From assembly GCA_051294375.1 (NCBI GenBank), contig CM119269.1, positions 7,288,080 to 7,352,079 on the forward strand: a stretch of DNA of 64,000 nucleotides. Reading direction: 5' to 3'. The translations under genes and the position numbers were made by a program. This document shows positions 11,199 through 21,366 of the stretch, one piece after another (position 1 is the first letter of the stretch; every line of letters begins with the position of its first letter). The notes below the pieces were generated by a model. It had not been told where the DNA came from and ran no database searches. It saw only the letters and a list, made by a program, of their open reading frames with translations. Source of the DNA: Paraspadella gotoi (Eukaryota; Chaetognatha).

Positions 11199-12141
11199 AC
11201 TCGATGACGGTTTTATTACCTGCGCCTTCTGTCGCTTCGATGCGTTAATTGGCGGGAAAAACCACGGAAAGTGACTCGCTCTCTATCTCTCCTTCCATTT
11301 CGTCTCTTTTTTTCCCCCCTTTTCCCTCTCTCGTCCTCTTTCACTCCTTTTCCTTTATTTTTTCTCCCTTTCCTGCCTTTTTTTTTTCGTTCCCGTTTTC
11401 CGTTCGCTTCAATTTCTTTCCTTGGTCTCTCTTATTTCTCTTTTATCTCTTTTTCTCTGCCTTCCCTCTCTTCATCTATACTTTTCTTCTCTTTTCCTCT
11501 CCTTTTTATCACCTCTCTTATCTCCCATTCCTTTCTATCTCCCACCCTTTCTTCTCTTCCATTCCGGGTTTTGCTTTTACATCCCTTTTCGTTCCCCTAT
11601 TCTCTCTTTCCACTCCTTTGTTTCAAATTCCTTTAGCTTTAAATCATTTTTTTCCGATCATCATGAAATCATTTATCATCATTCGTGATAGTATCTCATG
11701 AGGTCAATCTACGTTCAAGTCCGAAGTGTCCACAAAATGAGACCCAATTGTATGCGTACTATTAGCTGACTAACATCGAAACGATACGCGATATCGACTG
11801 AGACTAAAAGTTGTTTTTTTTTAGAATCTGACAAGATGAAAGTAGTTTCTTTCTTTAAAGATTAAAACACATATTGAATCTAAATTACGGCTTTTTATTT
11901 CTGATGACGAACTGTTAGTTAAGTTGCATTCATTCCAATTATCACGATGACGTATTTCTGTAAACTATTCGAATTAAATTTGAAGGTTACTTTTTTCATT
12001 TAAACTCAAACTTACTGGCCAGTCATGATTTTGTCTTTTTTATTGCAATTTTTTTATTTGACTTTTTTTATATTTATTTCGCAAAAAGTGAAAAAAGTTC
12101 GTCGTGAGAGACGCGGTTTCTCTTGAGTTACGGGAGAGAGC

Positions 12142-12178
<37 letters not shown>

Positions 12179-12904
12179 AGGAGAGAGGAAGAGAGAGAGA
12201 GAGAGGCTTCGAACCAGAAAAAATAATCTTTTCGCGCCTTTTTTTAGTTTTTTTTTCTCTCGCTCGCGCTCACTCCTTTTTCGTTCCTTCTCTCTCGTTC
12301 TTTAATCGCGTTCTCGTCTGTATTTTTATCTCCGTCAATTTATACTTTTTAACTTTCTTTCTTTTTTTCTTTTTTTCTCTCTTTATCTCGTCTGTTTTCT
12401 GTTTTCCTCGACGGTTTTTTGTTTCTATTTCGAAAAAATTGAACGAGTTTTGAGAACGCAGGGTCTGTCTGTTTTTGCGGTCGAGATGAGAGGAGAGTCA
12501 ACTGAGCGAGAGAGAGAGAGAGAGAGAGAGAAGAGAGAGGAGAGAGAGAGAGAGAGAGAACATTTACTCTGTCAAAGACAACGCCATTTCAACATTTCGG
12601 TAGGTTTATGGGTTATAAAGTTACATATAACCCTTTTGCTTTTCTCATTAAATTCATGCCAGAGCATCGGCATTCATTTGGCACCTTCCCTTTCCTCTTA
12701 ACCCCAAACCACCCTCTCTCCATTTAGTCTCTTTTGATTGGCTATCTTCATTTCGTCGTCGTTGTTTTCTTCGACGTCGTCGTCGTCCAGCGTCCTAATC
12801 TAACATACAGAAATGAACACCTGCAAAAATGATTTTCTTGGCACAGAAAGAAAAACGAATTTCGTCTAAAAATCGAGGAAGTTTGATTGTTGAAGGGAAA
12901 CGGA

Positions 12905-12907
<3 letters not shown>

Positions 12908-12965
<58 letters not shown>

Positions 12966-12975
12966 GAGAGAGAGG
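12908..12975. repeat. GA dinucleotide array
   Basis: About 68 bases of nearly pure GA, the longest of three GA arrays within 900 bases. Confidence 0.95.
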
Positions 12976-13937
12976 CCCGGAGCAGTGGCAATGAACAAAT
13001 TTTTGTCGGTTCTTCTTCCCTCGAGGAATGTCGTAATATTACAAAAAGGTATTAAATTTTCTTTCTTTAAAACAAAAAAAATTTTGGAAAACAACCCATC
13101 TTTTCTGATCCTTTGTAAAACTACCATGTTTAATCTGTTACTTAACCAACAAATGATTTAGATTCACCTAATTAGAATAAGACATCGTAGAGCGCGCATA
13201 TTTTCAATTAGGAACCCTAACAGCCCGTTAGATCGGGTGAAGAAAAATTAGCCAGAACCCAATACGATAGGAAAAACTCGCCTCAAGTTTAAGGTCGAAA
13301 TTGATTTTAAAATTTTTATATTTTAGATTCTTAGTGCCATCCCGTATATTGGGGAAAGGCCTTGCCCCGAACAATGATCGATGAGGTTTCGAGTGTGCTC
13401 AAAAGATAACCCTCGGGATTCAGCAAAGCGCAATGATCTACTTATTGAATGTGCCCTTCGCTTAGATTTAAACTATTGGACAACCTATGACTTTTTTTTG
13501 GTCTGTGTGAAATTAGCCCGCACGGAATACGTGTTTGCGTGCCGCGCGTGCACGGAGGGAAAGACGATCCTTCTTGAATCGACCGATCTTCATTCCTCAC
13601 GTACGAAGAGGGCTTTTGTTTTTGTTTTGCGAGCGGCTGACGGAGGGCGGAGGGAGGTGGCGACCCTAGTGGGGATTTCACCACGGGCAGAGTAAGACGG
13701 AGTAGAGCCCTTAGGGTAGCAAGGCAAAATATCTATTCGCGCGGATTAAAACGATGATAATAAAACTTTTGAAAAATAAAAATTTACTTCATCTTCTTCT
13801 TCAACTTCTTTATGGATTCCACGGATGTTACACAGCTATCTCTTCTCTTCTTCTCTCTCTCCACACTCGTCTCGTCTCTCTCTCGCGCTCTCTCTGTCAT
13901 CTCTTCTCTCTCTCTCTCTCGTCCGGCCCTCCTCGAG

Positions 13938-14015
13938 GTCGCTGCTGAAAAATCTAATGAAGCGAAGAGCTGGCCGAACCCTGATTTTGAGTTACTATTG
14001 AAAGCAGACGCTTTT
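13938..14015 (+). CDS. Possible upstream exon, unidentified gene
   Basis: A 26-codon open stretch (VAAEKSNEAKSWPNPDFELL and on) follows a CT-rich tract ending in AG at 13,937 and stops before GTAAAA at 14,016. Composition is protein-like. Its phase does not match the next exon at 15,578, so either an exon is missing, a base is wrong, or this is not part of the gene. Confidence 0.3.
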
Positions 14016-15577
14016 GTAAAAATTTTTAATAAACTTAACAGGAGCATGTTTTATATCAATGATTTTCTTAACTTGAACGGATAACTTGTAATTAACTTAT
14101 CGACTGTTAATACATGAAATTGTAAAAAAGCTTTTACGTGAGTTTGAAATCTCGTTAAAAAATTATTTTCGTTGTGATCAACATGGAATAATTTTCTGGA
14201 CAGAAAGAGAAAAAAATCATTATATTTTCTTTAATTAAAAAAATTCCATTTTTATTCGTTTAGATGTCATCCGGATTACTCGTAAATCGCAGATTTAAAA
14301 ATAATTAGTTTTAATCGATATAAGTCTAATTATAGCCCCCATGAAATTCGCATTGAATAAATAAAATTAACGTTGCCCAGACCAACACCCGAGACGTTAA
14401 ACCCAACTCGGGATGAGGTGAAGGTGGTGACATGGGGAGAAAGGGAAGTCCTTGATCGTGAAGAACGGTTAAGGCCGAGAAGTAGGAGGTGGGTGGTGAT
14501 TGAGAAATAGCTGTCTCGAAATCCGGAAGAGGCTAAAAGATCGCTAACCGAAATCGAACCCAAGATTGGTCAACATCGAAAACAAAAACATTAGATAAGT
14601 AATTACTCAGTCTCGTATACAAGGACCAAATTTTGTTAAATGCAATTGCGTTAAGAAAAGATGTTTCAATATAAAAAAATACCACACAAAAGTCAATATA
14701 TAACTTATGAATTCATTAAATATCTTCAACGAACTGAACTCGGTAAAAAACAAAATTGTATGGGATCCTCGATTACAACCTTTTGATCGTGACTAGATAC
14801 GACCTTCGCTCCCCGATTTCTTAACCTGACGAGTTTTTGCCTTCCAATTCTTCTCTTCTCTCTCTCTCTCTCTCTCCTCTGCTCTCTTCTCTCTTCGTCT
14901 CTCTCTCTCTCTCTCTCTCACTGCTCTCTCTCTCTCTCTTCGTGGGAAAAGTGATTATAACTTTATTATCGGACGAAGTTCGTGAGAGGTCAATTCCGAA
15001 CACTCGTTTTTCGATCCCGAGAAACAGACATCGGAATTTTTGGCTGTTTTTAAAACCATTTATTTTTTTATTCATCCAGCTTCCAATTTTCTAACTTTCT
15101 AAGTTAGATTCGTTCACCTTTCCCGTTTTTCGATTATCGAACAAGGCCAGTGAAATAAAGTAGACGACGCGTCTCTTCAAAGATTGAAAAAAAAAAAGGA
15201 AATAAATAGATAATGCAGATTTATGACTGTTTGTCAATCTAAAGATTAAAGTGAGAGAGAGAATCATGAAGATAGAAAATGAAGAAAAGAATAGATCGAA
15301 TTTATACATAGTACTGGTTATAAGCTAAGGGTTTTATCGTTAATATCATTTTTGTATAGACGTATTCTGCGATGGTCCGTTTTATAAATATAGTATTAAA
15401 AGATATTTTGATAAATAATACTCCCGGATTAAAATCATTTTAAAATGAACATATTGTTTTAAATAATGTGTATATTTTTTTGGGATCCAAATGAATGATG
15501 AAAATCGCAGACGAATGGCAAAAAAAGACAATTTCGAGCTGCCTTTTAATCTTATTAAGTTGTTCTTTGTTTCTCAG
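14016..15577. other. AT-rich, probable intron or intergenic DNA
   Basis: I see only CT arrays (14,853-14,940) and AT-rich sequence. No supported gene. Confidence 0.6.
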
Positions 15578-15688
15578 CCGAAAAGGAGTTCGTCGACTGC
15601 TCCAGCTGGAGCCCGGAGATCCAACAAGAAGTCAAAAAACGGAGTTGGCTGGGGAGGCGGAGATATCTCCGCCCTGGAAGAAACTTCA
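15578..15688 (+). CDS. Exon 1 (seen) of unidentified gene
   Basis: The acceptor TTTCTCAG ends at 15,577. The 111-base exon is open in the frame that starts after two bases and begins EKEFVDCSSWSPEIQQEVK, ending with a basic segment (WLGRRRYLRPGRNF). The donor reads TTCAGTAAATC. A missing G would make it AG/GTAAATC and would restore agreement with the next exon, so I suspect a one-base sequence error. The exon is GC-richer than the AT-rich flanks. No family recognised. Confidence 0.6.
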
Positions 15689-15959
15689 GTAAATCAAATA
15701 TATGGCTTCTTTAGTCATTTATATTTAAAAAAAATACTTAATGTAAGCAAAAATAAAATAAAAGCGAATATCGAAAAATGATCTTTAAAATATTTTTCAA
15801 AATATATCAAAGAACATTTAATAAAAACTCCGAAAAATTACTTTGTGATTGTCAAAAAACTTTGAATTATAATGAACATCTTTTCTGAGTAACGAGTACG
15901 TAATCTGTCTGCGTAATGCTTACTTTTAATTAATGTGCAATACTTTTAACAATCCCTAG

Positions 15960-16069
15960 GCTAAGCATGATCAACGACCGCGTTGATTGGAAGACAAAGA
16001 AGTTTGGACGCACGAACCAGAAATTTGATCGATTTCTCACGTCAGGGTTTCTATCCCCTTGGGCCGCAG
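15960..16069 (+). CDS. Exon 2 (seen) of unidentified gene
   Basis: The acceptor CCCTAG ends at 15,959 and the donor GTAAAA starts at 16,070. The 110 bases hold 36 full codons, beginning LSMINDRVDWKTKKFGRTN and ending with FLSPWAA, plus one base at each end. The outgoing phase matches the next exon exactly: G plus GC makes a Gly codon. Composition is basic and aromatic. Function unknown. Confidence 0.7.
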
Positions 16070-16865
16070 GTAAAAAAGTTTAAGAAAATCCATTAACGCA
16101 CAATATTCCTGCGTAAACAGCTTTGAAGAACATTTACAAATAAGGTAATTGTAATTTAAATACTATTTTCACCTTGAGAGCGTTCTATCTTAGTAGCCTT
16201 ATATAGGGTTTACCAACGCTCCAAATATATCTACATACAGGGAAAGTTTTTCAAGACCGGAATTTTGATACCCTCCTCTCGTGTAAGTTTTCTTTCCTTT
16301 ATTAAACATAAAGAAACAATACTCAAAAATTTTCAACATAAAATGATTTTTCATCTTCTAATTCTTACGGATCGCGATTCGGAAAGCGCTAATCTTGGAA
16401 AAACAAAGAGAGAAAGGTTATTTCAGTGAATTGAAAGAACAACTTAACGATTATCGATTTCTTTATTTTTATTAAAATTTTATTCTCATCTTATCATACA
16501 CACTATCACCACTTTAAAGTCTGTCATTTGTTGATGAAGGTGATTTCTATAAATCACAGGGCGGCCTCATGGGAAGCAAAAGGGCAGAGGGCAACAAGAA
16601 GAGGTCGCAACAAACAAAAGGCACTAAGAAAAAAAAATCTTCACAATTTAATTAAGATAAACAAATGAAAAAAAAAAGTTACAATACAACTATTCTATAC
16701 TGGAAAAAAGGTTCGTTTTAAGATCACTTTCTCATGCCCACGATACAGATACTGAATCTTCTACTGCACAGTCGTACATTCTAAATTGATAAGACAGACA
16801 GAATCAGCAAAAGACAAAATACAAAAGAATATAAAATATATATATTAATCGTTTTGAATCGGCAG
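16070..16865. other. Intron of the unidentified gene
   Basis: AT-rich sequence between two phase-compatible exons, beginning GTAAAA and ending CGGCAG. Nothing else is visible in it. Confidence 0.6.
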
Positions 16866-17014
16866 GCCGTGTCCAGAGGCAACAAATCGACCTGAAGTCG
16901 GTTGAGGAGTGGTTCTTCAAGCTGCACCACGATCTCATGACGGCAGGCCGGAGTCCGACGAGGCAGCGCGTGGAAGCGACCCGCCTTGGCACAGTCGGCC
17001 GACAAGCCACTAAG
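16866..17014 (+). CDS. Exon 3 (seen) of unidentified gene
   Basis: 149 bases between an AG at 16,865 and GTTTAC at 17,015: two bases plus 49 codons, open throughout. It begins RVQRQQIDLKSVEEWFFK and continues with HHDLMTAGRSPTRQRVEATR. The strongest exon of the set by codon use and composition, and its incoming phase agrees with exon 2. The charged, heptad-like start could be helical. Confidence 0.75.
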
Positions 17015-17086
17015 GTTTACTTCTAATGCAATTAGAATACAACCTTAATTTGAACGTGGGAATATTTGTTTTTTTTTCTTCACCAG

Positions 17087-17160
17087 AATCACCGTGCATA
17101 TGGCAGTTGGAAGAAGTGTCGTGCGATACCACCATGCATCCTTAATGGACTTAAGCTCTG
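17087..17160 (+). CDS. Exon 4 (seen) of unidentified gene
   Basis: 74 bases after the pyrimidine tract and acceptor TTCACCAG, ending before GTAATA at 17,161. It opens in phase 0, as exon 3 requires, and gives 24 codons (NHRAYGSWKKCRAIPPC and on). It then leaves two bases, which agree with exon 5. Short, so less certain. Confidence 0.5.
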
Positions 17161-17267
17161 GTAATAGAAAAACGAATCCTTTTCATTCAAAAAATTAGTT
17201 CTTCCAATGCGATTCCACTCACCTTTTTTTTTTTTTTATAAAAGAACTTCCGAATGTTTCTCACAAG

Positions 17268-17328
17268 GATGCCGCCTTTCGAAGACCCGAAATGCTATTT
17301 CCACATGAGGTTCATTAACGTTGTTAAG
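17268..17328 (+). CDS. Exon 5 (seen) of unidentified gene
   Basis: The acceptor CACAAG follows a run of T. One base completes the codon from exon 4, then 20 codons (MPPFEDPKCYFHMRFINVVK) run to the donor GTTTTA at 17,329, ending in phase 0. Phase agreement on both sides is the main support. Confidence 0.5.
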
Positions 17329-17393
17329 GTTTTAAGGATCTTTTCATGGCTTTTGTTTTTTACAAATTTTCCTCGTTCACTTGCACGGCGCAG

Positions 17394-17551
17394 CGGCAAG
17401 CCTTCGGTAGCGCCGACCGGAGCTCCGGAAACGACTTCCTGCCGCGTCCGGACGCAGCCTCACTACTTTCGCGCCTATCGGCTCACCTAGAAGGATTCGG
17501 GTCCAGGAGGTTGCCAGCGAAGGCACCCCCGCTTCGGAAGATGGGGATCAG
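17394..17551 (+). CDS. Exon 6 (seen) of unidentified gene
   Basis: 158 bases between GGCGCAG (ends 17,393) and the good donor AG/GTAACG at 17,552. Phase 0 on entry, 52 codons, two bases left over. It contains GNDFLPRPDAASLLSRLSAH and a basic end (PAKAPPLRKMGI). GC-rich against AT-rich introns. An alternative frame over the same bases hits a stop before the donor. Confidence 0.7.
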
Positions 17552-17643
17552 GTAACGACGTTCGTACAGAATTCGTTATGATAACAAAACTATCTTAACA
17601 GCTTTAGCTGCAGAAAATAATTTTTTTTTTTAATTACAACAAG

Positions 17644-17740
17644 AAACAGAAGAACAAGAACCAGCGATGTCGTCACAACGAAGTCAACAACCAAAACGAA
17701 ATCTCATCCGTCGATGTCGATGACGTCACAAATCTTTGCG
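17644..17740 (+). CDS. Possible exon 7 of unidentified gene
   Basis: 97 open bases after AACAAG. One base completes the Arg codon from exon 6, then 32 codons rich in Thr, Ser and Lys (TSDVVTTKSTTKTKSHPS), ending before GTGATT. Looks like a disordered linker. The borders are weaker than for exon 6. Confidence 0.45.
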
Positions 17741-17855
17741 GTGATTTGATTGGTATGATTTAGAAAACAAACGAACAAAAGAATGGAGCAAGGAAAAATC
17801 GTGACAAAATATAATAAAAAAAAACTACCGTAACTTCCGACCTTATCTGTTCCAG

Positions 17856-17954
17856 CCTAATGTCGTCCGGCTCTTTACCGAATCCACGCCGGAGAAATAA
17901 CCTACACGGGAATGCCAAAGGAGCCTCCTCTCGATCGTTTACTATCTCTCAAAG
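17856..17954 (+). CDS. Possible exon 8 of unidentified gene
   Basis: 99 bases after TGTTCCAG, ending before GTCCAT. The open frame (LMSSGSLPNPRRRNNLHGN and on) is Ser, Arg and Asn rich. It needs a different incoming phase from the one exon 7 supplies, so a border or a base is wrong in one of them. Confidence 0.35.
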
Positions 17955-18724
17955 GTCCATCTCCATCTCGTCGGCCGCAAAGAAAACATAGCATCAGCGC
18001 GAGAATTTTATTTAAGCTTACACTTTGCAATCCCTCGCTATGTAATGTCCTTTTAAAGAGCTGGTTTATGGCACAGGGAACGTGTGTGTGGATTACCGAG
18101 CCTGTTGACTGCATGACCAACCACCCACTGGCGTGTTAATGCCGACACCATACACTCACCAACGAGACCGCGTGGGGATTGAAACCGTTAACCACTTTGT
18201 TAAACCAGTACTCGCTGTCCCATCAAGGGGACGGACCCTTATTTATTATCAATCTAAATGGTAGGCAGAATTTATGATTCGCCACAACTCTAATATTTTA
18301 ACTTTAAAGCTTCTCTTTACTAAAAGTTCTTCGTCAATATCTTCGCCGTCCCTTCCCGATTGCTTTACCACGACAAACCAGCCCGAGGCGCGAGTCTCGT
18401 GTTCGTCATCCACGCATTCACCTCCTCTTCCTCCTACTAGCACCCAGGCTCAAGGCTCACCCAGTTTTTCACTTCTTCCCTTCTTTTCCTTCTCTCTCTA
18501 CTTCTCCTTCTCCGCCTTACGATTTTCGCCTCCGTTTTTGTACAACCTTTTTTTTCTGCTTTTAGTAGTAACATACTCGTTTTCCCACAATTTTTTGCCT
18601 TCTTCTTCTGTTGCCTTATCGTTAGTTAAGACCCAGATTACCCGCATCCAGATAGCTTACTCATTACTACGGACACAAATAACTCGCCTCCCCATTTTCT
18701 TCATCACTAAATCGCAAGTCCCAG
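17955..18724. other. Intronic DNA with a Ser-rich open frame
   Basis: Mostly AT- and CT-rich. An open plus frame from 18,274 includes a Ser/Pro/Thr-rich part (SSTHSPPLPPTSTQAQGS) that could be another exon, but I find no reliable splice sites for it. Confidence 0.4.
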
Positions 18725-18851
18725 GCTCCGTCCTTCACTCAACCCAGAAGAGTCGACGGAAGCGTTGGAGGATCTCAATCTTCCAAAATGACGGGCACGA
18801 TTAATTATGCCTCTCCCGGCCTCCGCGTCGTCCTATGCGACCGGGCTGCAG
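18725..18851 (+). CDS. Exon of unidentified gene
   Basis: The acceptor region is pyrimidine-rich with a branch-like CACTAAAT and ends GTCCCAG at 18,724. The donor GTAAAG starts at 18,852. Forty-two codons run in phase 0, beginning APSFTQPRRVDGSVGGSQSS and ending GLRVVLCDRAA, plus one base that agrees with the next exon. The sequence looks like a flexible region leading into a folded one. Confidence 0.6.
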
Positions 18852-19116
18852 GTAAAGGTCGCGTACGAAAAAATTATCTAAATAAAAAAAAAAAAAAAAA
18901 CACACAAAAAAAAAAGTAATTTGACTTAATTTTAATATTCCATTCAAAAATATTTGTATAATAATAAAACAATCGCTGGTTTTAAAGAATAAATTATCTG
19001 ACAGCAACCGATTAAAAGCTTCTTAATGAGTCGCGGCGTAGGACGTGAATGAAAAACTTTAAACTGCTCTTCTCATTCCTCGAATTCATTTGAAAGCGTC
19101 GCCTTCCTTTCCGAAG

Positions 19117-19316
19117 AAGAACGTTGCGCGACGCCAAACAGGTGGCGACGGGCCGCATTTCATTCACCGCGAAGACCAATGACCTCGCAGCTTCAGCGCA
19201 GCTACGTCAGGGAGATGAGTCCAAATGCGCGCACGAAAATACGAGAGCAGCTGAAGGCGCTCAAGTCAGAAAAGCGCAGCAAAGGCATTTGTATTGTCGA
19301 GAACGCTGGGTTTCAG
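19117..19316 (+). CDS. Penultimate exon of unidentified gene
   Basis: 200 bases, with two bases completing the previous codon and then 66 codons without a stop, ending CAG before GTAAAG. It begins basic (RCATPNRWRRAAFHSPRRP) and continues with a probable helix (REMSPNARTKIREQLKALK). The exact acceptor (CCGAAG at 19,116) was chosen by phase and could be three bases off. Confidence 0.65.
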
Positions 19317-19611
19317 GTAAAGGGGACAATCAGAAGAGTGCCTCTTGTGTGGTTGTTATTGATTATTGTTCAGATCTGTATCATTTGTGCAACGAAAAAA
19401 AAGCAATGTCTAATGTCTATGTTAGGTAAGATTTATACGAAATATTCCACGACGACAGACCAAATTTGTCGAAAATCCACGCAGTTTTAGCGAATGTCCC
19501 CGACAACGCATTTTTCTGCATAAATCAGTCCCGACCGGATTGAGGTAATAAGGTTATGGTTCCTTCATTTTGGGTCGATTTTGCCGTATTTTAATTCTCG
19601 CTTCCCCGCAG

Positions 19612-19722
19612 GAGGGCGGGGCCGACGGAAGCGGTTCAGCCGAACCTCGTCGCCGGCGGCAGCGCTCGCCCACAACTACCGTCGGCAGCGAACGGAATAC
19701 ACCCCGCACCATGATGAGTTAG
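19612..19722 (+). CDS. Terminal exon with stop codon
   Basis: A textbook acceptor (CTTCCCCGCAG) ends at 19,611. Phase 0 agrees with the preceding exon, and 36 codons run to TAG at 19,720-19,722. The tail is hydrophilic (EPRRRRQRSPTTTVGSERN and ending RTMMS), with Ser/Thr-Pro and basic residues typical of a disordered, phosphorylated C-terminus. Confidence 0.7.
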   Translation, partial: EGGADGSGSAEPRRRRQRSPTTTVGSERNTPRTMMS

Positions 19723-20448
19723 CGACACATTTGCCACCAGGCCCTGAGTGGCTTTGCCCGCTTGCAAGGCGCGTTCAATGCAGAGCCCACAAGTCAGGCC
19801 GGTTATGGAGTAGGGAAGGGGGCAAAGCTGTGAGGAAAAGAAACAAGAAGAAACTAACAAAGAAAAGAGAAGAAAAAAAGAAAGAAGAAAAAAAATAAAT
19901 GACAAGGGAGAAATAAAGAAGTACAAGAAGGAAAGAATGTTTCTTGATATTCTGAGAGTCCGCGCATTCTGATTGGCTTGAAAAAATGAAAGAAGAAGAA
20001 AGAAAGAAAGAAACAGAAAGCAAGAGGAAAGAAAGAAAAGAAAGAAAGGCAAAGGCAAGGCAGGCAAGGCAAGCTAAGGAAGCAAGGCAAGGCAAGGCAA
20101 AGGCAAGCAAGGTCAAAGGCTAGGCATTGCAAGAAACTATTTAATTTAATTTGATTTGATGTGAGTATCTTAAAATTTTCCCTGGTCTCAAAAGATCTTC
20201 ATGCAGCCTTGAGACGCCGTCGTGGAAGAAGTATCCGTCAGTGAAAACGCTGCCCCATTTGGGGAGAGAATCTCCAAAGAGTTTTCTTACTCGGTCTCAC
20301 TCTTTCATGGAAGCGGCCTCCACGAAAGGGGGAACTCGTCGCCAAAAAGTCACTTCGGTGAAAAGAAGAGAGAGAGAGAAGAGAGAGAGAGAAGAGAGAG
20401 GAGAGAGAGAGACGAGAGAGAAGAGAGTAATTGGAATGAGTTAAAAAA
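19723..20448 (+). other. Probable 3' untranslated region and repeats
   Basis: Downstream of the stop are AATAAA signals at 19,896-19,901 and 19,914-19,919, then a purine-rich GAAA/GGCAA stretch (about 19,840-20,120) and a GA array (20,365-20,425). The signals lie in A-rich sequence, so they carry little weight alone. Confidence 0.4.
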
Positions 20449-20981
20449 NNNNNNNNNNNNNNNNNNNNNNNNNATTCCCTTTTTAAATTTAAGTTTTCAC
20501 AAAAGAGACAAACACAATTCACATCCGTTCGATCCGAATTTTCAAATTGATTCGTTTTGAATCCTGAGTTAACGAACTTTATTGATTAATTCATACTTGA
20601 ATACCTTTGAAATTAAGTTTCCACACAAACTTTCTATTTGCTAAAAATTTATGTAGTTAACTCGGTGGAAAGAGAAAAAAAAACCAGTACAGAAGTCGAC
20701 AACATAAAAGNNNNNNNNNNNNNNNNNNNNNNNNNNNNNNNNNNNNNNNNNNNNNNNNNNNNNNNNNNNNNNNNNNNNNNNNNNNNNNNNNNNNNNNNNN
20801 NNNNNNNNNNNNNNNNNNNNNNNNNNNNNNNNNNNNNNNNNNNNNNNNNNNNNNNNNNNNNNNNNNNNNNNNNNNNNNNNNNNNNNNNNNNNNNNNNNNN
20901 NNNNNNNNNNNNNNNNNNNNNNNNNNNNNNNNNNNNNNNNNNNNNNNNNNNNNNNNNNNNNNNNNNNNNNNNNNNNNNNNN
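20449..20981. other. Two gaps around short AT-rich sequence
   Basis: Ns occupy 20,449-20,473 and 20,711-20,981. The 237 bases between them show nothing I can name. Confidence 0.8.
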
Positions 20982-21172
20982 CGCCGTAAAAATGGCCCCG
21001 AGCGGCCGAGTGGACTCATTCTGGCCCTCGCCGCCCACTTTTTATCTCTCTCTTTCTCTCTCTCTCCACATAACAAAAAACCAGAATCGTGGAGAGAAAA
21101 CGAGCGAAAACGAAAACAGATATCGCCGTCGGAGGAGAGAGAGAGAGAGAGAGAGAGAGGAGAGGAGAGAGA

Positions 21173-21225
<53 letters not shown>

Positions 21226-21366
21226 CAAACAGATTCGCCCTCGGAAAGAGAGAAACAAGAGAGAGACCAGACGAGAGACGAGAAAAAGAGAGAATAAAAA
21301 AGTGGCGGCGACCAAGGCGCCAGAATGAGTCTCCACCTGCCGTCATCGCGAGGCCATTTTTACGGC
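20982..21366. repeat. Inverted repeat around a GA array
   Basis: The first 65-70 bases (CGCCGTAAAAATGGCC and on) reappear in reverse complement at about 21,296-21,366, with small differences. Between them lies a GA array (21,135-21,227). It could fold into a hairpin of some 70 base pairs. It abuts a long gap and heads the large direct repeat A. Confidence 0.65.

Larger units (their letters stand above)
10055..13937. repeat. AT-rich DNA with dense microsatellites
   Basis: No convincing gene. Visible arrays are ATT (10,941-11,003), ACG (11,102-11,198), a pyrimidine-rich tract (11,280-11,640) and GA arrays (12,126-12,207, 12,505-12,560, 12,908-12,975). An open plus frame at 13,381-13,695 has weak coding character but no clear splice borders. 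The remainder is AT-rich and featureless. Confidence 0.7.

Noticed and set aside
11249-11701. Phe/Ser/Pro-rich plus-strand frames of 88-150 codons
   Set aside because: They arise from a TTTCCC-type pyrimidine tract with no real coding signature.
20638-21346. Frames of over 200 codons across the 271-N gap
   Set aside because: Half of each translation is unknown sequence and the rest is a GA or CT array.
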